From: Pirellulales bacterium
Lineage (GTDB): Bacteria > Planctomycetota > Planctomycetia > Pirellulales > JAEUIK01
Assembly: GCA_019745975.1 (NCBI GenBank)
Contig: JAIESQ010000084.1
Coordinates: 31,427-95,426, forward strand
Length of the DNA: 64,000 bases
Direction: 5' to 3'
Shown: in pieces, positions 53,116 through 61,917 of the stretch
How the letters are laid out: each line of letters opens with the position of its first letter
How positions within the stretch are numbered: the first letter of the stretch is position 1
The notes under the pieces: generated by a model
The model's database searches: none
The model's input: the letters and a program-made list of their open reading frames with translations, nothing else
Told to the model about the DNA's origin: nothing
Program-made: the position numbers and the translations under genes

Positions 53116-55536
53116 CTAAGGCCGGCGCGCGAGGGGTCGCGGCGCGGCCGGCCAAGGGAGTTCGGCGCTGGGGATCCCCGGCCGAACATTCGATCCAATC
53201 CGCAGGTCCGCGTCGGACAGAAACGAAGCCTGGGTTCCGCCGCTCGGTGGACCGGAAAACTCAATCGTCCCGCGCGACATGCCCACGAATGCCAACTCGT
53301 CGTCGCCGATCCGCTCTGGCTCGCCGTCGTCGTAGATCCACTGGGCCAGCGGCGCCTCAACCGGTATGAGCGTTCCGGCGCCCTGCCAGTTGAGCCGTGC
53401 CAGCACTGGCTCGGGATCTGTCCGCCCGAGCAGTTGTACCAGCGATCCCCGGTCGCGAGGTGCCAACACGCAGTCGTGAGCATTTATTTCCAAGGGCCCG
53501 ACGCCGCGTCGCGGGGTTTCGTACTCGTAGTCGACGAGCGAGTCAACGTCGCGCAAGGTCGTTCGGGCGAGCATCAGGTTTGTTGGTTCATCGGTCTGCC
53601 GCAGGCGATCGAATCGCAACAGCGGCCCCGTGTTCACCACCAACGAATCGACTAGTTCGAGCCGCAAGGCGCCATCGCGTCGCGCCTCGACCAACGTCGC
53701 GACTCCTAGTACCACGCATTGCGAGAACTCGAGCGTGCCGCTGGGCAAGGGGTCGACAGGTGCCGTGGGTACCCGCGACGACTGCCAGGCGATCGCCACG
53801 ATGTTGCCGTCCGCTGCGCCGCCGGGCGTGTCGCGGTTTGGGCCGCTGGCATCGTCGACCGCGAACGTACACCGCTCAAAACGGACCGATGGCGACGTGA
53901 CAAACAGCATTGCCCTGTCCGGCGTTTGCGGCCTTTGCGGAGAGCTGTGGGGAGGCATCACGAAATCGATGCCGACGAACCGCACCCCGGCCGCTTCGAT
54001 CAACAGACCCGTCGCTGGTACGATGATTCGCGGGCGCTGATCACCGCTCCCACGAACGGTTTGGCCGGCTTGCGGGGCGAGCGCCTGCAGTCGCAGGGGG
54101 CGATCGGTCGGCAAGAACAGCACGTCAGTCGCGTCTGGCGACTCTTGCCTCGAATCATCGCGACTTGTGTCAGGGCTTGGTACCTTGGACTCGTATCGGG
54201 CCGGCGCGACGCGTGGGTCAACGGATCGGCCGGCACTCGATACGACAGTCGGCGGTGCCCCTGGCTCGCGATCGTTTTCTGACGAGCGCGTCGTTGACTC
54301 GCGCGATGCGAGCATCGCTCGGTCGCCCGCTACCATGAATAACTCCGTCCCGAGTCGTGAATTACCTAGCCACATTCCGCCGGCGATGGCCACGACCACT
54401 AGCATTGTGGCAATCAGTCGCAGCGCAGGGAGTCGGCGGCGCGATCGTCGCGCGACGGGAAGTCGCGACGCGCGTCGACCCGCGCTCAAAGCGTGTACCA
54501 GCGCGCGGCGTCCGGCATGCGTTGGCGTTCCGCAGCGTGCTGCCAGCTCGCGGTACGACTGCGGACGATTTGCCGCATTGCCCGCCAGGCACGCCAGAAT
54601 AATCGCTTCGATCTCGACGGGCAAATCGGGCACGAGCCGGGCCAGCGATGCTTTCTGACCGGCGCAGATCGCCCGCAATTTCGCCAGGCTGTTCGCACTG
54701 AGAAAGGCCGGCCGCCCTGTAAGCACCAGCCAGGCAATTGCGCCGAAGGCATAGATGTCGCCGGCCACGGTCGGCGGCTCGCCGGAATGGATCCGTTCGG
54801 GGGCCAGGCAGTCGCAACATTCAGCCGGCAGCGATCCGGCGGCGAATCCTTCACTTGGCCGCACGACTGCGCGAAAGCCCGGCGCCCACAACCTCAGTTG
54901 GCCGCCTGGGGTCAACAGCAGGCGCTCGACTGACAAGTCTCCATGCACGATTCCGGCAACTTCCAACGCGACCAGTGCCGAGGCGAGTTGGCGTAATAGC
55001 TCAATGCCGGCCGCAAGCGGCAATCTCCCGCGGCTGGCCAGCCGCGTGGAAAGAGGTATCGCATCGTACCAAGGGCAAACGGCCCACACGCCATCGGCAG
55101 TCTGACCGGCGCATTGAATCGGGGCCCAGCGCGGGTCGTCGGTCAGCGCGCGAGAACGTTCGACCAACCGCGCCAGTTGTGCTTCGAGATCTATCGGCGC
55201 GTCTGCGTGGCAATGATACGTCAGAATGCGAACCGCTCGGCCCGATTCGATCGCCCGTCCGCGGTATTCGGACCAGGGCCCGAGCGTTGCCAACCGCTCG
55301 ACGACGAGTGCCGACCCAATGTGCAGGGCCTCCCCGCGCCCGGCGGCGATTTCATTGGCTTGAAACAGCGAAAGATGACGCGCCTGCACGAGCGCGTCGA
55401 GCCATACCGATTCGAATAGCGGCAGGCCGCGCGCCAGGCGCCGTGCACGCGCGGAAACGGAACGAACTTGGCTCTCGGAGGCGATGCCAAGCCGTGCCAA
55501 CAGGTCGACTAGCGCAATGGGGGGCTCGTTGCGCAC
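53116..55536 (-). CDS. Pseudokinase fused to an extracytoplasmic beta-helix domain
   Basis: About 806 residues. A GTG at 55536 with GGGGAG just upstream is preferred; the frame is open to a TTG at 55557, from which residues are numbered here. Residues about 80-345 have a protein-kinase fold: the catalytic loop reads IVHGDLSVERLLL (HGD; Lys and Asn replaced), the DFG position reads APGF, the APE motif is LAPERI, and GDIYAFG is kept. The VAIK lysine appears replaced by Arg (RAVRIL). These changes predict a pseudokinase without normal ATP-Mg catalysis. A single membrane helix (about 378-396) is followed by an about 410-residue extracytoplasmic region with repeated short strands (RLELVDSLVVNTGPLLRFDRL, NLMLARTTLRDVDSLVDYEY), typical of a right-handed beta-helix. 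It could be a transmembrane signalling scaffold. Monocistronic. Confidence 0.85.
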   Translation of the reverse strand: MRNEPPIALVDLLARLGIASESQVRSVSARARRLARGLPLFESVWLDALVQARHLSLFQANEIAAGRGEALHIGSALVVERLATLGPWSEYRGRAIESGRAVRILTYHCHADAPIDLEAQLARLVERSRALTDDPRWAPIQCAGQTADGVWAVCPWYDAIPLSTRLASRGRLPLAAGIELLRQLASALVALEVAGIVHGDLSVERLLLTPGGQLRLWAPGFRAVVRPSEGFAAGSLPAECCDCLAPERIHSGEPPTVAGDIYAFGAIAWLVLTGRPAFLSANSLAKLRAICAGQKASLARLVPDLPVEIEAIILACLAGNAANRPQSYRELAARCGTPTHAGRRALVHALSAGRRASRLPVARRSRRRLPALRLIATMLVVVAIAGGMWLGNSRLGTELFMVAGDRAMLASRESTTRSSENDREPGAPPTVVSSAGRSVDPRVAPARYESKVPSPDTSRDDSRQESPDATDVLFLPTDRPLRLQALAPQAGQTVRGSGDQRPRIIVPATGLLIEAAGVRFVGIDFVMPPHSSPQRPQTPDRAMLFVTSPSVRFERCTFAVDDASGPNRDTPGGAADGNIVAIAWQSSRVPTAPVDPLPSGTLEFSQCVVLGVATLVEARRDGALRLELVDSLVVNTGPLLRFDRLRQTDEPTNLMLARTTLRDVDSLVDYEYETPRRGVGPLEINAHDCVLAPRDRGSLVQLLGRTDPEPVLARLNWQGAGTLIPVEAPLAQWIYDDGEPERIGDDELAFVGMSRGTIEFSGPPSGGTQASFLSDADLRIGSNVRPGIPSAELPWPAAPRPLARRP

Positions 55537-55630
55537 GCTGCTCCCCACGGGGTGCAACCATCAGTAACCGCTCGAATCGCGGCAGTTGCTATCAGATTCA
55601 GTCAACAGCAACAAGAGCAACCGGGTGTTG

Positions 55631-56671
55631 CTAGCAATCGCTGGCGCGGCCAGGATTGCGATAGAGCACCTTCGCCAGCAGTTCGCGCGAACCGTGCCAG
55701 TCGTCAGTTCGCTCGAAGTGCCAGCGCTCGCCCTGCGGAACAAAGCGCTCGTCGTTCGGCCAGGGATCAAACGGCTCGTACCCCAGCGCCTGCGCCAACT
55801 TGTTCGAGTCGAGACTCACATCGCCGGCCCGCGGCGGGATTGGCCCCGCCTCGCTGCGCGGGCAACCAATCAGGTTCATCGGGTCGTAGCCACCGACGCG
55901 ATTGACGATCTGCGCGATCTGAAACAGGCTGAGCCGTCGCGGTCCGCCGGCGTGATACAGCCCGGCCAGATCGTTGGCCAACACGGCGGCGAACAACTCG
56001 TTGAGACAATCGGTGTACGTCGGCGTGCGGACTTCGTCGATATACAGCGTCGCCGGCTTGCCCTGCTTGAAACGCGATTGAATCCAGTCGATCGCCCCCG
56101 CGTGGCCGTTCAAGCTGATGCCCATCGGCAGCGAAATCCGCAACACGCAGGCGTCGGGGCGGGCGGCCAGCACACGTTGTTCGCCGACGACCATCGTGCG
56201 GCCGTACTGGGTGACAGGATCGGTTTCATCGGGCTCGGCGTGACCGCCGCCACGTGTGCCTGAAAACACCAGATCGACTGAGAGGTGCACGAGCCGGCAT
56301 GCATGCCCGCGCATTGCCGCCAGCAAATTGTCGACCCCTTCGACGTTGATGCGCCAGGCCATGCGTGGATCGAGCTCGCAGCTTTTCAGGGCGCAGTTGC
56401 CGGCGCAGTTGAGCACGCTGCGAAAGCCAAACAGGTCGAACAGGCGCCGCAGGCCGTCGCGATCCTCAGCATCGCACGGTTCGATCCCCTCGGCGGTGAG
56501 GCGCCAGTTATCGTGCTGGCGGATGGCAATCACCTGGCCGGGATACCGCGCGTGGAAGTAACGAAAGGCGTTGTACCCTGCGACACCCGTGACGCCCGTC
56601 AACAACATCGGCAAGGGGGGTGCGAGTGCGGCGCTGTGGCACCCATTGGATGGTCGAAACAGCTCGTACAT
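55631..56671 (-). CDS. dTDP-4-dehydrorhamnose reductase-like NAD(P)-dependent SDR
   Basis: 346 residues from the ATG at 56671. An internal ATG (56608) places the Rossmann start MLLTGVTGVAGYNAF at the very N-terminus and could be the true start; neither has a clear Shine-Dalgarno site. The extended SDR fold shows TGxxGxxG, NCAGNCALKSCELDP, RLVHLSVDLVFSG and TQYGRTMVVGEQRV (with the Tyr/Lys-like active-site positions partly changed), and a PTYTDCLNELF region. This resembles RmlD-type dTDP-4-dehydrorhamnose reductases and related nucleotide-sugar enzymes. The typical YxxxK is QYGRTM, so the catalytic Lys is missing in the usual place. It may act on another sugar, or be inactive. No rml cluster is nearby. 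Confidence 0.78.
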   Translation of the reverse strand: MYELFRPSNGCHSAALAPPLPMLLTGVTGVAGYNAFRYFHARYPGQVIAIRQHDNWRLTAEGIEPCDAEDRDGLRRLFDLFGFRSVLNCAGNCALKSCELDPRMAWRINVEGVDNLLAAMRGHACRLVHLSVDLVFSGTRGGGHAEPDETDPVTQYGRTMVVGEQRVLAARPDACVLRISLPMGISLNGHAGAIDWIQSRFKQGKPATLYIDEVRTPTYTDCLNELFAAVLANDLAGLYHAGGPRRLSLFQIAQIVNRVGGYDPMNLIGCPRSEAGPIPPRAGDVSLDSNKLAQALGYEPFDPWPNDERFVPQGERWHFERTDDWHGSRELLAKVLYRNPGRASDC

Positions 56672-56787
56672 GGCGGCGGATTTTAGCCGTCACGTGCGAC
56701 TTCGACTAGGGAACCAGCGCCGGTCCGAATCGACAGCGAAGGTCGAATTCGCTCCGGCTCTTGCTAACGCCGCAGGTTGGTATGGCG

Positions 56788-57702
56788 TTACGCGTGATTC
56801 GTGCGCGGCCAATAGCGTACACACAGACCTACGAAGATGATCGCGCCGCCCGTGAGGGTCCACCAGGCCGGCCGCTCTCCCCAGGCCAGCCACACCCAGA
56901 TTGGCAGCAGCACCGGTTCGACGAGCGCGATTGCGGTTGCCTCTTGGCTCGAGATGGTTCGCAGCCCCCGGGCGAACAGCACGTAGGGTACCGCCATTTG
57001 CAGGACACCGAACGTGGCTACCCAGCCAAGTTGCGCTGCGCTCGGTGTCGGTTGTCTGGCCAACACGTAGGGTCCTAGTACCAGCGCCGCGACCAGATGA
57101 TTGAGCGCCACGAGCCAGGCTCCGTCGTGGCTGCGCAACAGTCGCATGAAGACGACCACCAAGGCATAGAAGACTCCGGCCCCTAACCCGCACATCACGC
57201 CAATGAGTGCTTCGCCGAACACCTCGTTAACCAGAATCAGGCCGATGCCGGCCAGGGCCGTGGCCAGCATGACAAGATCGCGTGGCGACGGACGATCCAA
57301 CCCTAGAAACATGCCGATCACAAGCACCCACAAAGGTGCGGTGCTCTGGAGCCAGATGGCGTTGGCCGCGGTGGTCAGGGCCACGGAAGACATGTAGCTG
57401 ACGTTCATGCCAGTGAAGGCCAGCGCCATCGGCACCATTCGCCAGTCCCAGCTTCTGCGGCGCGCAACTGGCAATAGCACTGCGCCGGCGAATACCGCGC
57501 GCCAAAAGGCGAGCGTTACGCCGCGCGAGGCGGCCGGCCAGTCGCTGAAGATGTCGGCCTTGGCAAAAAAACCACCCGAACTCCACAGCAGCGCCGCGAT
57601 CAGCACGGCGGTGCGGGCAGCCGTCGGGGATGGCGTGAGATGAGGTGAAGTATCGGCAGGGTCGATCGTCGAGGTGGGCTCGCGGCGCATGCCGCCTATC
57701 AT
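56788..57702 (-). CDS. EamA/DMT family transporter
   Basis: 304 residues from the ATG at 57702. Ten hydrophobic segments in two EamA-type halves are visible, for example AVLIAALLWSSGGFFAKADI, LAFWRAVFAGAVLLPVA, VALTTAANAIWLQSTAPLWVLVIGMFLG and GLGAGVFYALVVVFMRLLR, and the second half TAIALVEPVLLPIWVWLAWGERPAWWTLTGGAIIFVGLCV. The first-half STAPLW and second-half VEPVLLPIW motifs are typical of drug/metabolite exporters (RhaT/EamA-like), which usually export amino acids or small metabolites. The substrate cannot be told. A terminator-like hairpin separates it from the gene upstream. Confidence 0.9.
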   Translation of the reverse strand: MIGGMRREPTSTIDPADTSPHLTPSPTAARTAVLIAALLWSSGGFFAKADIFSDWPAASRGVTLAFWRAVFAGAVLLPVARRRSWDWRMVPMALAFTGMNVSYMSSVALTTAANAIWLQSTAPLWVLVIGMFLGLDRPSPRDLVMLATALAGIGLILVNEVFGEALIGVMCGLGAGVFYALVVVFMRLLRSHDGAWLVALNHLVAALVLGPYVLARQPTPSAAQLGWVATFGVLQMAVPYVLFARGLRTISSQEATAIALVEPVLLPIWVWLAWGERPAWWTLTGGAIIFVGLCVRYWPRTNHA

Positions 57703-57763
57703 CGGCGGCCGGGCGGTCGCGTCTAGTGCCTTGCGAAGCGAAGCACCGCAAGCGGAAACGACG

Positions 57764-57799
57764 CGGCCCCGGCTTCAGGGCACACTGAAACCGGGGCCG
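57764..57799 (-). terminator. Long GC-rich hairpin upstream of the EamA gene
   Basis: CGGCCCCGGCTTCA (57764-57777) pairs with TGAAACCGGGGCCG (57786-57799) at 13 of 14 positions around an 8-nt loop. It lies 80 bp after the stop of the minus-strand small protein gene and 61 bp before the EamA start. There is no T-tract; it is a terminator or dispersed palindrome. Confidence 0.45.
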
Positions 57800-57878
57800 A
57801 GGTCAGATCAACAAGGAACACGGATCAATCGGGCAGGCGTCGTGCCGCTCGGTACGCACCAGCGGAAGCGATCGCCCT

Positions 57879-58169
57879 CTAATCGCTGGCGCCATCGAGT
57901 TGTCGCTGAAACTCGTCGCGCTCTCGGCGGGTTGCTTCGAGATCGAAAACCAGGTACTTCATGTCGAGACGCAGTTGGCTCAACGCGTCTTGAACCAGGG
58001 CCAGGATTCGGCGGCGCCGGGCCGTGCTCTCGGTCACGCGTTGCAAGTGCGGCTCGAGGGCCGCGCGGTGTTCTGGGGGTAGCTTGCCGATGGCTGCCAC
58101 CAGGGCTACGACGTCCGGCGGCAGTTCTTCGACCTGAGATGGAGACGAAATTCGCGTTTGGATCGACAT
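57879..58169 (-). CDS. Small coiled-coil-like protein (96 aa)
   Basis: 96 residues from the ATG at 58169; the long open frame further upstream runs antisense to the next gene and is not coding. The protein begins MSIQTRISSPSQVEELPPDVVALVAAIGKLPPEHRAALEPHLQRV and continues as a charged helix (RRRRILALVQDALSQLRLDMKYLVFDLEATRRERDEFQRQLDGASD), likely a coiled coil. No membrane helix or known domain is seen. It may be an adaptor or regulator. Nothing nearby indicates its partner. Confidence 0.7.
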   Translation of the reverse strand: MSIQTRISSPSQVEELPPDVVALVAAIGKLPPEHRAALEPHLQRVTESTARRRRILALVQDALSQLRLDMKYLVFDLEATRRERDEFQRQLDGASD

Positions 58170-58493
58170 GGGTTGCCTGCTTAGTTCGTGGTGTCGAATC
58201 GGACTATATCTGAAAGCAGAGCGCGTGCCGAAGGGCGCTGCCAGCTTCGCAACCGGCCACAACTGAGGATGCCGCAACACGTTGCGGCCGGGTCGCCGAA
58301 TCGCTGATTGTATGCTGGCGATGCAGAAACGACACAATCTCACCTGGAATGTTTCCGCAAATCCCGATACAAGCACCGCTTGCCAGCGGGGGGCCCGCGC
58401 GCCAACGGCATTTTCGCCAGAGTTTTCCACCCTGGAATTCCCCCTTGTGGCGGCCTCCGCGGCACCCTTTCCTGCTCCTGCCGATTGTGGGCC
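58170..58493. other. Divergent intergenic region
   Basis: 324 bp between the divergent small coiled-coil gene and the large exported hypothetical. Long open frames crossing it on both strands are compositionally non-coding. I see no repeat and no promoter I can defend. Confidence 0.4.
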
Positions 58494-61307
58494 ATGCACG
58501 CCATCCGTTGCCAGACAAGCACTTTGCTCGCCTGCTGGATTGCCAGCGGGGCAAGCCTTGCCGTCGGGCAAGGAGTCGTGCGCGAGGGCTTCGAAACCAC
58601 CGGTCTTAAATGGCGCGATCCCCGCTCCGCGATCTCGTTCCGCATGGAGCGCCAGGAGCCTTCCCAGTCGCAATCGCATGGCGGCCGCTGGAGCGAGATG
58701 CTCGTTGTCGCCGCGTCGGGTGATGAGCCGGTCTATGTGGCGTACCCCATTGCCGCGGCACGCGTGATCGACGATCTCCGCGCCAGCGTGTGGGTGAAAG
58801 CCGATCGGCCAGGGGCCAGCCTCGCGGCCCGAGTGGTTCTGCCGCGCAGCAACGATCTGAGAAGCGGCGCCCCGCTGAGCGTGATGGTGCGCGGGGCATT
58901 CTACGATCGCGCCGGTCAATGGCAGCAGATTTGGATCGAAGGACTGCCAGCGCTCGTCGAACGACAGGCACAGATGCTGCGCGCCGCTGGCAACGCCAAC
59001 GTCGACCCGCGCGAAGCTTACATCGACGCGCTGTGGTTGAATATCTCCGGCGGTCGCGGTACGACGACGCTCTGGACCGACGAACTTGAAATCGTCGGCC
59101 TGGTTCGCGCCATCGTTAGTCCACGGCGCCGCGACCAGACGGTATCGACACAATCCCCCGACGGCACCGCGGCGCAGCCGATAGGTCGCATGACCCCCGC
59201 TGGCGAGCTCGTCCCCGCGATCCGCCGTCCGCAGGAGCCCTTCGTGCGACTTAGCGGCGCCACACTCCTGGTGGCTGGGAGACCGTTCTATCCTCGGGTA
59301 ATTGTCTATCAAGGCGAGCCGCTGGCCTTCTTGCGCGACCTGGGTTTCAACGTTGTCAAGTTGGCCGCACCGCCGTCGCGCGAGTTAGCGATCGAGGCGT
59401 CGAGAGCTGGCATGTGGTTCGTATCGCCCCCGCCACTCTTGGACGCGTCACCGCGCGACGCGGCCGACGGTTCGCCGGCGCCGCCGGCTGCCACACTGGG
59501 TGCCGAGTACGACCGCGTGCTCGTGTGGGACTTGGGTGATCAATTGACGGCCGCCGAACTCGACGCTGTCCGCCCACGGATTGAGGCACTCCGCGAAGCG
59601 GATCGCGAGCTGCTGCGGCCAATCGTTTGCGGGCCGACTACCGAGTTGCGCGCGTATTCACGGCACGCCGATATGCTGTTTCTGACGCGCGGCGTGTTGG
59701 GCACTAGCTTCGAAATGAGCGAGTACGCCCGCTGGCTACGCGAACGTCCGCGGCTGGCACGCCCAGGGACGCCGATTTGGGCAGGAGTGCAAACGGAGCC
59801 ACTTGCCGAGCTTGTCGAACAAGTAAATCTCCTGTCGCGCGGACGTAGCGCCCCGGCGATCCAAAGCGAGCAGCTCCGGCTATTGGTTTTCACGGCGTTG
59901 ACTGGCGGGGCGCGTGGGCTGGTTTTTGATAGTCGCACGCGGCTCGACAGCAATGCCCCCGCGGCGCGCTTGCGCGCCATGACGCTCGAACTCATCAACC
60001 TTGAGCTCTCCTTGATCGAGCCTTGGGCGGCCGGCGCGAGTTATGTCGAATCGGTTGTCGGCAGCGACGCCGAAGTGAGCGCGGCGGTCATGCAAAGCGA
60101 TCGTTCGCGAATGGTCCTGCCGATGTGGAACGGCCGCGGCGCGCAGTTCGTCGCCGGACAGTCGGCAGGCGCCAACCTATCGCTGACCGTGCCGGCCACG
60201 AGCGAATCGTTCCAGGCGTTCGAGGTCACACCGGCCGATCTGCCGCGGCCGCGCCACAAGCAGGTCGCTGGCGGCACGCGCTTGATCCTCGACGAATTCG
60301 GCCTGACCTCCACGATTCTGTTGACCACCGATGCCGTTGCCGTGGGTCACCTCTCGCGACGCTTGGCGGCCATCACCGAGCGCGCCGCGCGCCTGGCCCG
60401 CGCCAGCGCCGGGCAGCGCCTGCAACTGATTGCCGAAGTCGACCGCCAGCTTCAGTCGCTTGGACACCCACTGCCACGAGCCGGCGAATGGTTGGAGTTG
60501 GCGCAAGCGGGCCTCAGACGCTGCGACACGCTACTGGCGGCTCGTAACTTCACGGCCGCCTATCTCGAGGCCGACCGCGCCATGCGACCGGCACGCATGG
60601 TCGAGCGTGGGCACTGGGACGCGGCGGTCGCCGATCTACCCTCGCCGATTACGAGCCCGCTGGCAGCGTCGTTCGTCACGCTCCCCTACGAAGTGACATT
60701 CGCAGGGCGGCTGGCGCAGTCGCAGTTCGTTGGTACGGATGCCCTGGGGGGCGAATTCGAATCGGTTGCGGCGCTCGAACAAACCGGTTGGCGACACCAG
60801 CGCTACACCGAGCCGGGCGTGCGCTCCGATGCCGAGATCTCGCCCGAGACGCCCCACTTCGGCCGCGGCAGCTTGCGACTCCGCGCCCGACCCGCCGACG
60901 CCGCGCAGCCGCCAGGGCTGGTCGAGTCGCCGCCGATTTGGGTCACTAGTCCCGAGACGTACGTGGCCGCCGGCGAGCTGGTGCGCATCAGCGGCTGGGT
61001 CCGCGTGCCGGTCGAACCGACGGGCAGCGTCGACGGGGTACTGGTTTTCGATTCACTCGGCGGGGCGGAGCTAGCCGCTCGCTTGCATCAAGCCAACGAG
61101 TGGCAGCGGTTGGTGCTGTATCGCGTAGCGCCACGGGCCGGCAACGTGCGGGTCACGATCGCGCTGACGGGCATGGGCGAAGCCTGGGTCGACGACTTCG
61201 CGATCGACCGGCTGCGCTCGTCGCGCGACGCCGCGCCGCAGCCGCCAGCGGGAGCTCCGGAGCCAGTTCCCGCTGGCCCCGTAGCGCGCGTGCCCGCTGG
61301 CAGTTGA
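58494..61307 (+). CDS. Large exported hypothetical protein, glycosidase-like layout
   Basis: 937 residues from the ATG at 58494 (the open frame upstream adds 62 residues without protein-like character). A weak signal peptide (MHAIRCQTSTLLACWIASGASLAVG) is followed by a beta-sandwich-like segment (residues about 25-210). A region with barrel-like order (about 255-520) starts RLSGATLLVAGRPFYPRVIVYQGEPLAFLRDLGFNVVKL, which resembles the entry of TIM-barrel glycoside hydrolases. A helical stretch (about 610-700) and a C-terminal carbohydrate-binding-module-like sandwich (GSLRLRARP ... VRISGWVRVPVEPTGSVDGVLVFDSLGG ... WVDDFAIDRLR) complete it. Catalytic acids cannot be assigned. It may bind or process a polysaccharide. 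A planctomycete-type hypothetical located just upstream of rnpB. Confidence 0.72.
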   Translation: MHAIRCQTSTLLACWIASGASLAVGQGVVREGFETTGLKWRDPRSAISFRMERQEPSQSQSHGGRWSEMLVVAASGDEPVYVAYPIAAARVIDDLRASVWVKADRPGASLAARVVLPRSNDLRSGAPLSVMVRGAFYDRAGQWQQIWIEGLPALVERQAQMLRAAGNANVDPREAYIDALWLNISGGRGTTTLWTDELEIVGLVRAIVSPRRRDQTVSTQSPDGTAAQPIGRMTPAGELVPAIRRPQEPFVRLSGATLLVAGRPFYPRVIVYQGEPLAFLRDLGFNVVKLAAPPSRELAIEASRAGMWFVSPPPLLDASPRDAADGSPAPPAATLGAEYDRVLVWDLGDQLTAAELDAVRPRIEALREADRELLRPIVCGPTTELRAYSRHADMLFLTRGVLGTSFEMSEYARWLRERPRLARPGTPIWAGVQTEPLAELVEQVNLLSRGRSAPAIQSEQLRLLVFTALTGGARGLVFDSRTRLDSNAPAARLRAMTLELINLELSLIEPWAAGASYVESVVGSDAEVSAAVMQSDRSRMVLPMWNGRGAQFVAGQSAGANLSLTVPATSESFQAFEVTPADLPRPRHKQVAGGTRLILDEFGLTSTILLTTDAVAVGHLSRRLAAITERAARLARASAGQRLQLIAEVDRQLQSLGHPLPRAGEWLELAQAGLRRCDTLLAARNFTAAYLEADRAMRPARMVERGHWDAAVADLPSPITSPLAASFVTLPYEVTFAGRLAQSQFVGTDALGGEFESVAALEQTGWRHQRYTEPGVRSDAEISPETPHFGRGSLRLRARPADAAQPPGLVESPPIWVTSPETYVAAGELVRISGWVRVPVEPTGSVDGVLVFDSLGGAELAARLHQANEWQRLVLYRVAPRAGNVRVTIALTGMGEAWVDDFAIDRLRSSRDAAPQPPAGAPEPVPAGPVARVPAGS

Positions 61308-61320
61308 ATCGAGCCACAAC

Positions 61321-61350
61321 TTGCTTGGTGCGAACCGCGGCACGTATCTT
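61321..61350 (+). promoter_or_regulatory. Sigma-70-type promoter of rnpB
   Basis: TTGCTT (61321-61326) and TATCTT (61345-61350) are 18 bp apart. The predicted start, about 10 nt further on, coincides with the first base of helix P1 of the RNase P RNA. Confidence 0.6.
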
Positions 61351-61359
61351 AAATACTAG

Positions 61360-61812
61360 AACGCGAGGCGAACCGGGTGATCGCCGGCGGTCGCCGCCAT
61401 GCTCGGCAACGAGTGGTGCGTCGGCCGCGGGAGGAAAGTCCGGGCTCCACAGGACACGGCGGTGGGTAACTCCCACCGGCCGCAAGGTCAGGGAAAGTGC
61501 AACAGAAAGCAAACCGCCGCGTCGCTACCTGCCGGTTGCGGCGCGGTAAGGGTGAAACGGTGAGGTAAGAGCTCACCAGCAGGCTGGGTGACCAGCCTGG
61601 CTAGGTAAACCCCGCCGGGAGCAAGGCCAAGCAGGAAGGATGGCTCGGTCCGGGCCGCTACCACTTCCGGGTAGGCCGCTTGAGGCGTCGAGCAATCGCC
61701 GTCCTAGAGGAATGATCACCCCGCGGCGCTAGGCGTCGACTGGGCCGCTTGTCGGCTCGTGCGACGTGCGAGCGCCGCGGACAGAACCCGGCTTACAGGT
61801 TCGCTTCGCGTT
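61360..61812 (+). ncRNA. rnpB: RNase P RNA (bacterial type A)
   Basis: About 453 nt. The 5' end 61360-61374 and 3' end 61798-61812 form a 15-bp helix P1 with one G-U pair. Universally conserved blocks are present: GAGGAAAGTCCGGGCTCC (from 61431, P4 5' strand region), CAGGGAAAGTGCAACAGA-like, GGGTGAAACGGTGAGGTAAG with AGCTCACCAGC, TAGAGGAATGATCACC and ACAGAACCCGGCTTAC near the 3' end. CTTTTT follows P1 and may terminate transcription. With the RnpA protein it cuts the 5' leader from tRNA precursors. The gene is on the plus strand, in an intergenic region with its own promoter. Confidence 0.97.
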
Positions 61813-61917
61813 CTAACTTTTTCGGCGCTGCGATTCGTGCGACTCATACTCGCAGTCATCGCCGCGCCGGCATGTCGTTGCTATTCGCGCCGCAGGCACT
61901 CTGCCCGGCGGCCCTGC

